Shown piece after piece: positions 41,878 through 50,532 of a stretch of 64,000 nucleotides of DNA (positions within the stretch are counted from its first letter, which is position 1; each line of letters begins with the position of its first letter). The notes beneath the pieces are model-generated. The model had not been told where the DNA came from. It searched no databases and was given only the letters and a program-made list of their open reading frames with translations. Source of the stretch: Halorussus salilacus (GTDB lineage Archaea > Halobacteriota > Halobacteria > Halobacteriales > Haladaptataceae); assembly GCF_024138125.1 (NCBI RefSeq), contig NZ_CP099993.1, forward strand, positions 2,294,001-2,358,000, in the 5' to 3' direction. Position numbers and translations under genes: made by a program.

Positions 41878-42600
41878 ATGCGCCCCGCAATTCAGCTCTA
41901 CACGCTCCGCGCGCTCGACGAGCCCCTGCCCGACCTGCTGGCCCGGGTCGGCGACACCGCGTTCGAGGGGGTCGAGTTCGCCGGACTCGGCGACTCGACC
42001 CCCGAGGCGGTTCGGGACGCGCTCGACGACGCGGGCCTCGACGCGGCCGCCGCCCACGTCGGCATCGATGCCCTCGACGCCGACCTCGACGCCGCGGTCG
42101 AGACCTACAGAACGCTCGACTGCGACCGAATCGTGGTCCCGTGGCTCGACGAGTCGCACTTCACGAGTCGCGAGAGCGTCGCTGGGGTCGCGCGCAGGCT
42201 CGCGGAGCTCGACGCCCGCCTCGGCGACCGGGGGGTCTCGCTCGCGTACCACAACCACGACCACGAGTTCGTCGAGGTTGGAGCGACCACCGGGTTCGAC
42301 ATCCTCGTCGAGGAGACCGACCTCGACTTCGAACTCGACGCGGGGTGGGCGACGGCGGCGGGCCGCGACCCGATAGACCTGCTCTCGGACCTGCGCGGGC
42401 GCGTCCCGCTGGTCCATCTCAAGGACGTGTCGGGCGAAACCCCGGTCGAACTCGGCGACGGCGACCTCGACGCCGGGGGTTGCGTCCGGGCCGCCCGCGA
42501 GGCAGACGCCGAGTGGGTGGTGTACGAACACGACGACCCCGAGGACCCCGAGGCGTCGCTCGCACGCGGTGCGGAGACGCTGGCCGAGTTGCTCGGGTGA
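41878..42600 (+). CDS. Sugar phosphate isomerase/epimerase (xylose isomerase-like TIM barrel)
   Basis: A 240-residue AP-endonuclease/xylose-isomerase-type barrel: M-R-P-A-I-Q-L-Y-T-L-R, F-E-G-V-E-F-A-G, L-A-Y-H-N-H-D-H-E-F and V-P-L-V-H-L-K-D-V-S-G. The H-N-H-D-H-E-F and H-L-K-D segments carry metal ligands of this superfamily (isomerases and inosose dehydratase-like enzymes). The exact substrate is unknown. It ends three bases before the stop of the convergent DUF3267 gene. Confidence 0.85.
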   Translation: MRPAIQLYTLRALDEPLPDLLARVGDTAFEGVEFAGLGDSTPEAVRDALDDAGLDAAAAHVGIDALDADLDAAVETYRTLDCDRIVVPWLDESHFTSRESVAGVARRLAELDARLGDRGVSLAYHNHDHEFVEVGATTGFDILVEETDLDFELDAGWATAAGRDPIDLLSDLRGRVPLVHLKDVSGETPVELGDGDLDAGGCVRAAREADAEWVVYEHDDPEDPEASLARGAETLAELLG

Positions 42601-42601
42601 G

Positions 42602-43045
42602 TCACTCCCGGCGATACAACTCACGAGCACGGCAGGCGACCGCCCAGTCGCCCGGACTGGGGAGGGCGCAGGCGGTCAGCGCGACGAGCGCGACCGTCCC
42701 CGCGCGGTCGCCGGTCGCGAGGGGGTCGGGGAGGACGCCCGCGAGGACGAGCGCCAGCGGGAGGGCGAGCGCGAGCGGCGCGAGCGCGGCCCCGCGGACG
42801 ACCCAGACGGGCGCGCTCGACGGCACTCGCTCGACCTCGACGCTGACGAGGCCGCCGGTGACGGCGTGCCCGAGCGTGCCGGACGCGGTCGGCCCGGCGT
42901 CGTCGCTCGGGAGGACGGTGACGGTGTAGGTCGCGTCGACGAGCGACAGCGGGACGACGTGGAGGAGTTCGTGGACGAAGACGCCCACAGCGAGGGTAAC
43001 GAGCAGGACGACGCCGAGGACGAGCAGGTGGAGGGGGTCGAGCAT
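42602..43045 (-). CDS. DUF3267-type membrane metalloprotease-like protein
   Basis: A 147-residue membrane protein. The first helix carries V-F-V-H-E-L-L-H-V, the H-E-x-x-H zinc-binding motif of site-2-protease-like and DUF3267 families. A soluble segment and two to three further helices follow. Whether it is an active protease or a degenerate relative is not clear; a second metal-ligand Asp/Glu is not obvious. It converges with the isomerase gene. Confidence 0.75.
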   Translation of the reverse strand: MLDPLHLLVLGVVLLVTLAVGVFVHELLHVVPLSLVDATYTVTVLPSDDAGPTASGTLGHAVTGGLVSVEVERVPSSAPVWVVRGAALAPLALALPLALVLAGVLPDPLATGDRAGTVALVALTACALPSPGDWAVACRARELYRRE

Positions 43046-43131
43046 CGGGTCGAGCGGCGCTGCTCAGTCGGGGGACTCAACTGTTGCGGAATCCGGCTGG
43101 CAGGTCGCGTTCGACCCTGCGGTCTTCGTCG

Positions 43132-43212
43132 CCTCCGTGGTCACTGTGCGCTCTGCGGTTGCGGTGGCCTCCGTGGTCACTGTGCGCTCCGCGGTTGCGG
43201 TGGCCTCCGTGG
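43132..43212. repeat. 36-nt tandem repeat
   Basis: Two nearly identical 36-nt units (43132-43167, 43168-43203) and a partial third read CCTCCGTGGTCACTGTGCGC and continue YGCGGTTGCGGTGG. The period is a multiple of three, so a minus-strand frame through it repeats 12 residues rich in Thr, Ala and Glu. I do not regard that frame as an established gene. Confidence 0.7.
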
Positions 43213-43239
43213 CGCGCTCGGGATGGCCGACGGCGATTC

Positions 43240-43279
43240 GGCGTCGAGGGGTTCGGACGCGTCCGAACCCCTCGACGCC
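43240..43279. repeat. 40-nt perfect palindrome
   Basis: Bases 43240-43259 are the exact reverse complement of 43260-43279, centred on GGACGCGTCC. It is in the 526-bp gap between the DUF3267 gene and the NhaC gene. The gap also holds the tandem repeat to its left and, to its right, an AT-rich stretch (about 43340-43440) that includes GATAAGTTTATC. Confidence 0.8.
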
Positions 43280-43459
43280 ACCCCGGATGCGGAACCGAAG
43301 CGACGGACCACCGACGGCCGAATCGAACCTCAATCTGCCTAGGGATAGTAATCAATCACGACATAGAACGAGTAATCAAATACGACACAGGTGTGGCACC
43401 GATAAGTTTATCAATACTCCCTTACGGTTGATATACTGTAGCACGGCAAGGGTGAGCAC

Positions 43460-43582
43460 ATGTCATATAGATACGCAGTTGACGACGGATTCGAGGTCGA
43501 GACGCAATCGACGGACGGCCGGAGTTCGACTCGGCCCGGGGTCGAACCGCACGCGGTAACGGGGGGTCACGATGGCCGCTGA
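43460..43582 (+). CDS. Possible leader ORF overlapping the NhaC start
   Basis: A 40-codon frame begins M-S-Y-R-Y-A-V-D-D-G-F-E-V-E-T-Q and stops at 43582, overlapping the first codons of the antiporter gene (43572) in another frame. It follows the likely TATA box GTTGATATAC (about 43427-43436) at leaderless distance, so transcription may begin with this ORF. It could couple translation or be a chance frame. Confidence 0.35.
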   Translation: MSYRYAVDDGFEVETQSTDGRSSTRPGVEPHAVTGGHDGR

Positions 43583-45191
43583 GACGTTCGGTCTGATCTC
43601 GCTGGTGCCGCCGTTGCTGGCCATCGTTCTCGCGATAGTAACCCGGAAGCCGATACTCTCGCTGTTCCTCGGCATCTGGTCGGGAGCCGTGATATTCACC
43701 GGCGGGCACGGCTTCGTCCAGACCCTCGAATGGGTCGCCGGGTCCATCGGCGACGAGAGCCTGTTCAACCCGAAGATCATGATGATCGTGCTGTTCCTCG
43801 GGGCCGGGGTCGCGCTCATCTGGCGGCTCGGCGGCGCGGCCGCCATCGCCAACGCCGCGACCTCGCGGTTGGACACCCAGCGCAAGGTCGGGCTGGGAAC
43901 GTGGATATTCGGCATGCTGTGGTTCTTCGGCGACTACTCCAACACCGCCATCGTCGGGACCACGATGCGCGAGATCGCCGACGAGATGCGCATCTCCCGC
44001 GAGAAGCTGTCGTACATCATCGACTCGACCGCCGCGCCGGTCGCGACGTTCGGGATTTCGAGCTGGGTGGTCTACCAGCTCAGCATGATACGCGAGGGGT
44101 ACGACGCCGCCGGAATCGAAGCCGGTGCCGACGCCCCCGCCGCGTTCGCGCTCTTCTTACAGAGCGTGCCGTTCAACATGTACTGCATCTTCGCGGTGGT
44201 GATGGTCGGCATCATCGTCATCACCCAGCGCGACTTCGGCGAGATGCTCGACGCCGAACACCGCTCGTGGAAGGAGGGCAAGGTCCTCCGGGACAACGCG
44301 GTGCCGATGCAGAGCGCCGAGGACAGCCTCGGCGAGATGCTGACCGACTCGCCCCAGCTCCGGTACTTCCTCGTGCCCGTGGGGTCGCTCATCGTCGTCG
44401 TGTTCAGCGGCGCTATCTACACCGGCCTTCAGGGTGCGGAGTCCGGCGCGTCGGTGCTCGACATCGTGGGCGGGGCCGACTTCGTCAGCGCGCTCCTCTG
44501 GGGCACGTTCACGATGGTCTCGGTCGGAATCATCATGGGCGTCGTCGGCGGGCTGGCCGACCTCGACGAGGCGATGGAGACGGTCATCGACGGCTTCAGC
44601 ATGATGCTGACCGCCCTCTCCATCCTCGTGATGGCGTGGACCATCGGGACGGTCACCACCGAACTCGGGACCGGCGTCTACGTCACGAACGTCGCAGAGC
44701 AGTTCGTGACCCCGATGCTCCTGCCCATCGTCGTCCTGCTGGCGTCGGCGCTCATCGCGTTCTCGACCGGCACCTCGTGGGGCACGATGGCAATCGTCAC
44801 GCCCATCGCGGTCCCGCTGGCGTGGAGCGTCGGCAGCGGGACGCCCGAACTCCTGCCCGCCGCAATCGGGACGGTGTTCAGCGGAGCCATCTTCGGCGAC
44901 CACTGCTCGCCCATCTCCGACACCACCATCCTGTCCTCGACGTTCACGGGCGCAGACCACATCGACCACGTCAGGACCCAGATGTACTACGCGGTGACGG
45001 TCCTCAGCGTCGCCATGGTGATGCTGTTGGTCTGGGGCGCGACCAACGTCACGCCGCTGGTCCTGCTTCCGGTCGGCGTCGGCCTGCTCTACGGCCTCGT
45101 CTACGCGCTCTCGGAGTGGGACGCCAACCGCAAGGGCGTGGTTCCGCAGGCCGGACGCGCACCGCAAGAAGTGTCGGCGTCGGACGACTGA
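43572..45191 (+). CDS. NhaC family antiporter
   Basis: A 539-residue membrane protein with about 11-12 helices. F-S-T-G-T-S-W-G-T-M-A-I-V-T-P and F-G-D-H-C-S-P-I-S-D-T-T-I-L-S-S are the typical NhaC motifs. It should exchange sodium for protons or transport an organic acid or amino acid with ions; the family includes both. The chosen ATG at 43572 (M-A-A-E-T-F-G-L-I) is within the short upstream ORF. No enzyme gene is adjacent to reveal the substrate. Confidence 0.92.
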   Translation: MAAETFGLISLVPPLLAIVLAIVTRKPILSLFLGIWSGAVIFTGGHGFVQTLEWVAGSIGDESLFNPKIMMIVLFLGAGVALIWRLGGAAAIANAATSRLDTQRKVGLGTWIFGMLWFFGDYSNTAIVGTTMREIADEMRISREKLSYIIDSTAAPVATFGISSWVVYQLSMIREGYDAAGIEAGADAPAAFALFLQSVPFNMYCIFAVVMVGIIVITQRDFGEMLDAEHRSWKEGKVLRDNAVPMQSAEDSLGEMLTDSPQLRYFLVPVGSLIVVVFSGAIYTGLQGAESGASVLDIVGGADFVSALLWGTFTMVSVGIIMGVVGGLADLDEAMETVIDGFSMMLTALSILVMAWTIGTVTTELGTGVYVTNVAEQFVTPMLLPIVVLLASALIAFSTGTSWGTMAIVTPIAVPLAWSVGSGTPELLPAAIGTVFSGAIFGDHCSPISDTTILSSTFTGADHIDHVRTQMYYAVTVLSVAMVMLLVWGATNVTPLVLLPVGVGLLYGLVYALSEWDANRKGVVPQAGRAPQEVSASDD

Positions 45192-45368
45192 GTAGTCGCG
45201 CGACCCACCGATTCGCCGAGCTTTTTTCGAATCCGTCGAAGTCCCCTGTGGTCTTGCGAGCGACGACAGGTATTTCAGTCGGGGCGTGCGATTTTAACCC
45301 ATCCATGGCCGCGTTCACGCACATGGACACATCATCATCCAGCCCCTCACAGGGGCAGTTCATCACTC

Positions 45369-46802
45369 ATGGACGATACAGCCAAATACGTCATTCACGC
45401 CGACATCACCGCCGACGGGGTGGTAGAGCGGAGTGACGTCGTCGGGGCGGTCTTCGGACAGACCGAGGGCCTGCTCGGCGACGACCTCGACCTCCGCGAC
45501 CTCCAGCAGTCGTCGAAACTCGGCCGCATCGACGTGGACGTAGACAGCCAGAACGGCCAGTCGTTCGGCACCATCACCATCGCGTCCAGCCTCGACAAGG
45601 TCGAGACCTCCATCCTCGCCGCGGCGCTCGAAACCATCAGTCGCGTCGGTCCGTGTCGCGCCAGCGTCTCCACCGCGGGCATCGAGGACGTGCGGGCCGC
45701 CAAGCGCCGGACGGTGGTCGAGCGCGCGAAGGAACTCCTCTCCGAATCGTTCGACGAGGACGTGATGACCTCCCGCGAAATCTTAGAGGAGGTCCGCCAG
45801 AGCGTCCGCGTCGAGGACATCGCCGACTACGAGGGCCTGCCCGCGGGACCCCGGGTCGAAGACAGCGACGCCATCGTCGTGGTCGAGGGCCGGGCCGACG
45901 TGCTCAATCTCCTGCGCTACGGCGTCAAGAACGCGGTCGCGGTCGAGGGGACCAACGTCCCCGACGCGGTCGCAGACCTCACGCAGGGCCGGACCGTCAC
46001 CGCGTTCCTCGATGGCGACCGGGGCGGCGACCTCATCCGGAAGGAACTCGCGCAGGTCGGGGACATCGACTACGTGGCGGTCGCGCCCGGCGGCAAGTCG
46101 GTCGAGGACCTCGCGCGCCACGAGGTCATGTCGGCGCTCCGGAGCAAGCGCCCGTTCGACGAGGCCGAGTCCGAGGTCGGCGGGGAGTCCGAGGCCGACG
46201 ACCCCGAACCGCAGGACGAGGGCACGGAGGTCGTGGACGCCGACGCCGCGAGCGCCGGGGCCGACGGCGGGACCGACGCGACCGGGAACACCGCCGCGAC
46301 CGACGGTAGCGCCCGCCCCGCGCCCGAGACCGACTCCGGCGTCGGCCCGGACGCGTCCGGGCCGACGCCCGACCCCGAGACCGAGTCGCCAAGCGTCGAG
46401 TCGACCGCGGAGTCGGCGAGCGCCGACTCCGCGGTCGGACCGACCGACGAGACCGGCGAACCGACCGCCGACGACCCGGACGCGGCGGCCGAGTCGGCCG
46501 CCGCGTCCGAACCCGCGACCCTCCGGGGACACGTCGAGGGCGTCGTCGACGCCGAGACGGGGGCCGCGCGCCTGCTCGACGAATCGTTCGCGACGCTCGC
46601 GGAAGTGGCCGCCGAGGACGCCTTCGACGCCGTCAAGGAGGCCGACGAGGTCCCCTACGCGGTGGTCCTCGACGGGACGCTCGAACAGCGCGTGCTGGAC
46701 GTGGCGGCCCAGCGCGGGGTCGGGCAGGTCGTCGCGGCCGACCTCGGCGAGTTCGTCAAACAGCCCGCCGACGTGCGGATTCGGACCGCCGACCAGTTCT
46801 AG
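45369..46802 (+). CDS. dnaG: Archaeal DnaG primase-like protein
   Basis: A 477-residue protein starting [20 protein letters not shown]. The Toprim domain (about 170-250) has [12 protein letters not shown] and [10 protein letters not shown]. An acidic, low-complexity linker (about 260-385) contains two DNA palindromes. The C-terminus returns to an ordered domain ([10 protein letters not shown]). In archaea it acts with the RNA exosome and can prime DNA in vitro. A TATA-like GATTTTAACC lies near 45290, giving a leader of about 50 nt. The linker is longer than usual. Confidence 0.94.
   Translation: MDDTAKYVIHADITADGVVERSDVVGAVFGQTEGLLGDDLDLRDLQQSSKLGRIDVDVDSQNGQSFGTITIASSLDKVETSILAAALETISRVGPCRASVSTAGIEDVRAAKRRTVVERAKELLSESFDEDVMTSREILEEVRQSVRVEDIADYEGLPAGPRVEDSDAIVVVEGRADVLNLLRYGVKNAVAVEGTNVPDAVADLTQGRTVTAFLDGDRGGDLIRKELAQVGDIDYVAVAPGGKSVEDLARHEVMSALRSKRPFDEAESEVGGESEADDPEPQDEGTEVVDADAASAGADGGTDATGNTAATDGSARPAPETDSGVGPDASGPTPDPETESPSVESTAESASADSAVGPTDETGEPTADDPDAAAESAAASEPATLRGHVEGVVDAETGAARLLDESFATLAEVAAEDAFDAVKEADEVPYAVVLDGTLEQRVLDVAAQRGVGQVVAADLGEFVKQPADVRIRTADQF
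46338..46437. repeat. Two palindromes inside the dnaG linker
   Basis: 46338-46369 is a perfect 32-nt palindrome centred on GACGCGTC. 46402-46417 pairs exactly with 46422-46437 around a GAGC loop (16-bp arms). Both lie in the part of dnaG that encodes the acidic Ser/Glu/Asp linker and keep the frame. Confidence 0.7.
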
Positions 46803-46896
46803 AGGCGGCGGTTCTTCTCTAAAAACCATCCTCCTCAAACACCACCAATCTAATCATGAAAAACACTATCACATATTATATGATAGGGCTACCCAA

Positions 46897-47703
46897 ATGG
46901 ATGAAAGACCGGTTTCGGAATTCATAGAGGAAACGCCAGGAATTGAGATTCACCAAGAGATAGAATCTCTCAAGATTTCACTAGAGATTCAGAAGGGGAA
47001 TTTTGAAGAACTACAGTCTAAACATCAGGAATTCAGAAATTTCGATGCGAACGACTGGGGGAAAACTAATCAAGCAGAACTAATAAAACAGGAATATTTC
47101 CGCCCTTTCCATAATTATGTGGCGAGTATATATACGGTGATTAAACACAGCCAACGTATTGTAGATAATTTTGGAGGAGACGACTTGTATTCAGAATATA
47201 CGAATGAAATAGTGGAGATGGAATTAGATGAGTTAGGTGAATTCCTCCGTCAACTCCGCCATTATACACAGAAGCGTAAGGTTCCTCCTGTCGAAACTGA
47301 AACTACGGTTTCAGAAACAGGACTGGAGTTCCGGTTGTACATCTCAAAAGAGCAAATGTTAGACTGGGATGAATGGAACAGTGACGCAAAATCCTACTTA
47401 GAAAGTATACCTTCTAGGATACTACTTTTAGATGTTATTGAGGAATATCAAAATAGGAGTGAAGAGTTTTATGATTGGTTTTTCAGGTATATTCGGTTCT
47501 ATTTCAAAGATGAATTGGAAGAGACACTAGAAAGAATATTTTTTGTTGAAACTATGAAATCGAGCATGCCTGAACCTAAAATTGAGAAGCAGAGAGAACC
47601 ATTTCTCCATGGTTATAGAGAAAAAGAAGTGATGCAGATGCCCGCGATTCCAATGGAATACATGCATCCATACGATCCAGAAAATATATTGAATGGATTA
47701 TGA
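46897..47703 (+). CDS. AT-rich orphan protein of unknown function
   Basis: A 268-residue protein (M-D-E-R-P-V-S-E-F-I-E-E) encoded in DNA much richer in A/T than anything nearby, with AAA/AAT/TTA codons. It looks helical and soluble: a coiled-coil-like N-terminal part (I-E-S-L-K-I-S-L-E-I-Q-K-G), a middle rich in Tyr/Phe/Glu, and a Pro/Met-rich tail. I see no known motif. It lies between dnaG and the convergent GNAT gene, and ends five bases into the GNAT stop. The composition indicates recent acquisition. An ATTATATGA stretch at 46875-46883 could be a promoter, although it is rather close to the start. Confidence 0.7.
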   Translation: MDERPVSEFIEETPGIEIHQEIESLKISLEIQKGNFEELQSKHQEFRNFDANDWGKTNQAELIKQEYFRPFHNYVASIYTVIKHSQRIVDNFGGDDLYSEYTNEIVEMELDELGEFLRQLRHYTQKRKVPPVETETTVSETGLEFRLYISKEQMLDWDEWNSDAKSYLESIPSRILLLDVIEEYQNRSEEFYDWFFRYIRFYFKDELEETLERIFFVETMKSSMPEPKIEKQREPFLHGYREKEVMQMPAIPMEYMHPYDPENILNGL

Positions 47704-48129
47704 ACCCTCTTCTGTTTCTCGACCCAGCACGATTCCCGCGCTCCCGTCGGCGTAGAACCCCTCCTCGCGGTCGACCTCCTCGAATCCCAGCGACTCGTAG
47801 AGCCGTCTCGCGGCGTCGTTCTCGGGGTGGACCGCGAGCCGGACCCGGGAACACCCCGATTCGCGCAGGCGGTCGAAGGCGGCCCCGAGGAGCCGCCGCG
47901 CCCGGCCCTCGCGCCTGCACTCGGGCGCGACCACCAGCTCGGCGACGTAGCCCGCTTCGCCGTCGTGAAACGCCACGAGGTAGCCGACCGGGTCGTCGCC
48001 GTCGGTGGTCACGAGCACGAGCGGCGGGCCCTCGATAGCGTAGTCGAGCAGGGGAGGATTCGGCTCGCGGAGGTGGGACTGGAGGTCGCGCAGTCGGTCG
48101 CGGTCGTCGGGGCGGGCGTCTCGAATCAC
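47698..48129 (-). CDS. GNAT family N-acetyltransferase
   Basis: A 143-residue acetyltransferase: V-A-E-L-V-V-A-P-E-C-R-R-E-G-R-A-R-R-L-L-G is the acetyl-CoA binding motif A, and L-A-V-H-P-E-N-D-A-A-R-R-L-Y-E-S-L-G-F-E is motif B. It starts at GTG 48129, which overlaps the DUF92 stop (GTGA), so translation is coupled. The substrate may be a protein N-terminus or a small amine; unknown. Confidence 0.87.
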   Translation of the reverse strand: MIRDARPDDRDRLRDLQSHLREPNPPLLDYAIEGPPLVLVTTDGDDPVGYLVAFHDGEAGYVAELVVAPECRREGRARRLLGAAFDRLRESGCSRVRLAVHPENDAARRLYESLGFEEVDREEGFYADGSAGIVLGRETEEGS

Positions 48130-49436
48130 GGCAGGACGACCACCGCGAGGCCAGCGCCGACGAGCGCGCCGGTCAGGGTGGCGAGGAAGTTGACGGCCTG
48201 ATTGCCCAGCCGGTCGCCTTCGAGGGTCGCGCCGAGCAGGCTGTCCATCGTCATCCCGCCAGCGCCCGCGAGGACGATGACGACCGCGCCGAGGGTCCCG
48301 ACCTCCTCGAACAGGACGACCGCGATTGCCGCGACGACCGTTGCGCCCGCGATTCCGGCGAGCTCGCCCTGCCACGTCACCGCGCCGTCGGTGCCGGGTT
48401 CGACGCGTTCGAGCGTGGTGATGAGCCGCGGCTGGTCGAACACGCCGCCGATTTCCGAGGAGAGGGTGTCGCTCATCGCGGTCGCCATGCTCCCCGCGAA
48501 CGCGAACAGGAAGAGGCTGCCTTCGACCGGGAGCCTGCCGCGGGCGGCGTACGCGAGGACCGCGACCAGCGCGACCGCGGCGTTCCCGAGGACGTTGCCG
48601 GTCCCGCGCGCGCCCTCGTTGTCCTCGGCGACGCCCCGGGCCTTCTTCTGCTCGTAGCGGAACTTGGTCGAGAGGCTCCCGATGCCGAAGAACGCGATGA
48701 GGACCGCGAACCACGCGTAGCCCCCGAGGACGATGGTGAGCATCGCGAGCAGCGCGCCGGTCAGCATGCCCGGAATCGAAGCGGTGTCGAGCGCCCACGA
48801 GATGTAGCCAAAGAGCGCGGTCACCGCGATGGCGACCGCGATGGTCTCGACGGTCACCGACACGGCGAGGTCGGCGAACAGCCACAGCAGGAACGCGACC
48901 GACAGCATCACCAGCGGGTCGTCGCGGGCGAACAGCACCGACCGGAGGAGTCCGGCGACGAGCGCGCCGCTGGCCGCGAGGAACACGATTTCGGGGAGGC
49001 CGACGCCCGCGGCGTACCCCTCGATTTCGAGCGCGAGGACCTGCCCCCCGACCGCCGCCAGCAGGGCCCCGGCGACGAACGCGCCGGTCCGGGCGATGGG
49101 CGAGGCGTCGAACCGCCACGACGCCTGCTGGGCGAGGTTGCCGTAGCCGACCACGAGGACGCTGGCGACGAACACCCTGGTCGGCAGGCCGAGCGTCGTC
49201 GAGAGCAGGGCGACCCCGGCCGCCGCGAAGGCGAATCCGGCTAGCCCGTGGAGCCGACCCGCCTGTCGGTCCGACGGCCGGGCGAACAGCTCGAAGGCCG
49301 GGCCGTCGGTGACCGACAGCGCCGCCACGGCGACCGCCCCGAACGCGACGGCGGTCGCCCAGCCGAACGTGGGGGCCGCCAGCGCCAGCGTCGAGACCGC
49401 GGCGTAGGCCGCCGCGCGCCGAACTCTCGTGGTCAC
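48126..49436 (-). CDS. DUF92 family membrane protein (polyprenol/phytyl kinase-like)
   Basis: A 436-residue membrane protein with about 12 helices. The second half holds the DUF92/TIGR00297 signature (S-L-S-T-K-F-R-Y-E-Q-K-K-A-R-G-V-A, then A-M-S-D-T-L-S-S-E-I-G and D-S-L-L-G-A-T-L-E-G). Relatives include plant VTE6, a phytyl-phosphate kinase, and related prenol kinases, so a role in phosphorylating isoprenoid alcohols is plausible in archaea, whose lipids are isoprenoids. It overlaps the GNAT gene by four bases. Confidence 0.87.
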   Translation of the reverse strand: MTTRVRRAAAYAAVSTLALAAPTFGWATAVAFGAVAVAALSVTDGPAFELFARPSDRQAGRLHGLAGFAFAAAGVALLSTTLGLPTRVFVASVLVVGYGNLAQQASWRFDASPIARTGAFVAGALLAAVGGQVLALEIEGYAAGVGLPEIVFLAASGALVAGLLRSVLFARDDPLVMLSVAFLLWLFADLAVSVTVETIAVAIAVTALFGYISWALDTASIPGMLTGALLAMLTIVLGGYAWFAVLIAFFGIGSLSTKFRYEQKKARGVAEDNEGARGTGNVLGNAAVALVAVLAYAARGRLPVEGSLFLFAFAGSMATAMSDTLSSEIGGVFDQPRLITTLERVEPGTDGAVTWQGELAGIAGATVVAAIAVVLFEEVGTLGAVVIVLAGAGGMTMDSLLGATLEGDRLGNQAVNFLATLTGALVGAGLAVVVLP

Positions 49437-49602
49437 GTTATCGTCCGTTTCCCCCGATGGCTATTTAATCCTCCCGAAGCCGCGAGACGCGGCGGCGTGC
49501 GGCCGTCTGACGGGTGTCGGACGGCACAGCGTCGTTCACGGTCGTTTTCGATTCGCGGTCGCTCCCGACGCTTCGACCGCACTTGCGAACCCCGTCTGTT
49601 CT

Positions 49603-49795
49603 GCTCGGCGCGCGCTGGCGCGGTCTCGCGGTTTGAGGCCGCGCCATCGTTCGCGCGAGGGATGAGTATCGCAGGCGACGAACGAAGTGAGTCGCCGAGA
49701 AACGCAGTCGGTTGGGGAGGTTCGTGGCTTGCGGCCGCGGTGCTGTGCGGTCTTCTAGGTACCGGGAGTAGCTAGCTTCTCGCTGGTCGAACAGT
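49603..49795 (+). repeat. Dispersed repeat family 2, copy B
   Basis: It starts with CTCGGCGCGCGCTGGCGCGG and a hairpin (49616-49623 with 49639-49646, loop containing GTTTGAG), followed by a second hairpin (GGCGAC with GTCGCC, about 49675-49697), and ends with the core at 49708-49795 (GGTGCTGTGCGGT, CTAGGTACCGGGAGTAGCTAG, CTTCTCGCTGGTCGAA). The core matches copy A almost base for base. Most of the 470-bp gap from 49437 to 49907 is this repeat; the part before it (49437-49602) shows nothing I recognise. Confidence 0.75.
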
Positions 49796-49801
49796 TGCGC
49801 T

Positions 49802-49855
49802 CACCGCCGACGAGACCCGCATCCACTTCACCGCCGACGAGACCCGCATCTACTC
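49802..49855. repeat. 27-nt tandem duplication
   Basis: CACCGCCGACGAGACCCGCA is present at 49802 and 49829 with a period of 27 nt, between repeat copy B and the UppS-like gene. It is non-coding as far as I can see. Confidence 0.65.
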
Positions 49856-49907
49856 CCGAGTGTCGCGGTCCGTGACGTTTAGGGCGGTCGCCCCCGAACC
49901 CCCTCCA

Positions 49908-50516
49908 GTGGGACTGTACGACCGCTATCTCGCCGCCCGCCTGCGCCGCCACGACGCCGACTCGCCCGGGCACGTCGCCGTGGTCATCACCGAGCGCGAC
50001 CTGCTCGAACAGGGCGCGTACCGCACGCTGGAGGACTTCTTCGAGTGGGCCTTCGAGTACGCCGCCGAGCGCGTGACGGTGTACGTCAGCGTGCTCGACC
50101 CGGGCGCGGTGCCGACGCTGGAGCGCGAACTCGAACGCGTCAGTGCCCCCCGCGACCTCGCGGTCCGCGGCCCGGAGGACACCCAGCGCGCCGACGCGCC
50201 CATCCAGCTCTCCATCGGCCTCGGCGGCAAACACGAGTTCGCCGGGGCGGTCCGGAAGATAGCCGGGGACGTCGAGTCTGGCGACCTCTCGCCCGACGAG
50301 GTGGGCGAATCGGAGGTCGAGGAACACCTCGTGTTCCCCGAGAACCCCGATTTGGTCATCAAGACCGGCGCGGAGCGCCTCTCCGATTTCATGATCTGGC
50401 AGTCGGTCTACTCGGAGCTGTACTTCACCGACGTGAACTGGCGGGACTTCCGGAAACGGGACTACCTGCGGGCGTTGCTGGACTACAAGAACCGACAGCG
50501 GCGGTTCGGGCGGTAG
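49908..50516 (+). CDS. Degenerate cis-prenyltransferase (UppS-like) homologue
   Basis: A 202-residue homologue of the UppS at 50533-51447, starting with GTG at 49908 (V-G-L-Y-D-R-Y-L). Shared segments include G-D-V-E-S-G-D-L and P-D-L-V-I-K-T-G-A-E-R-L-S-D-F, aligned with D-L-I-I-R-T-G-G-D-E-R-T-S-N-F. It lacks the catalytic D-G-N-R-R motif near the N-terminus: its sequence there is H-V-A-V-V-I-T-E-R-D. It is likely catalytically inactive and may be a partner subunit of the active enzyme, as in the NgBR-type complexes. It converges with uppS; the 16-nt spacer suggests a long-standing pair. Confidence 0.75.
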   Translation: MGLYDRYLAARLRRHDADSPGHVAVVITERDLLEQGAYRTLEDFFEWAFEYAAERVTVYVSVLDPGAVPTLERELERVSAPRDLAVRGPEDTQRADAPIQLSIGLGGKHEFAGAVRKIAGDVESGDLSPDEVGESEVEEHLVFPENPDLVIKTGAERLSDFMIWQSVYSELYFTDVNWRDFRKRDYLRALLDYKNRQRRFGR

Positions 50517-50532
50517 GCCGACGGTCTCCCGG

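Noticed and set aside
43132-43212. Tandem repeats considered as a CRISPR array.
   Set aside because: Units follow each other directly without unique spacers, and there are no cas genes. The same holds for the repeats at 16941, 30536, 49802 and 55330.
43064-43333. A minus-strand frame with Thr/Ala/Glu repeats upstream of DUF3267.
   Set aside because: The repeats come from a 36-nt tandem DNA repeat and the rest reads through the 40-nt palindrome. No homologous start or domain is visible.
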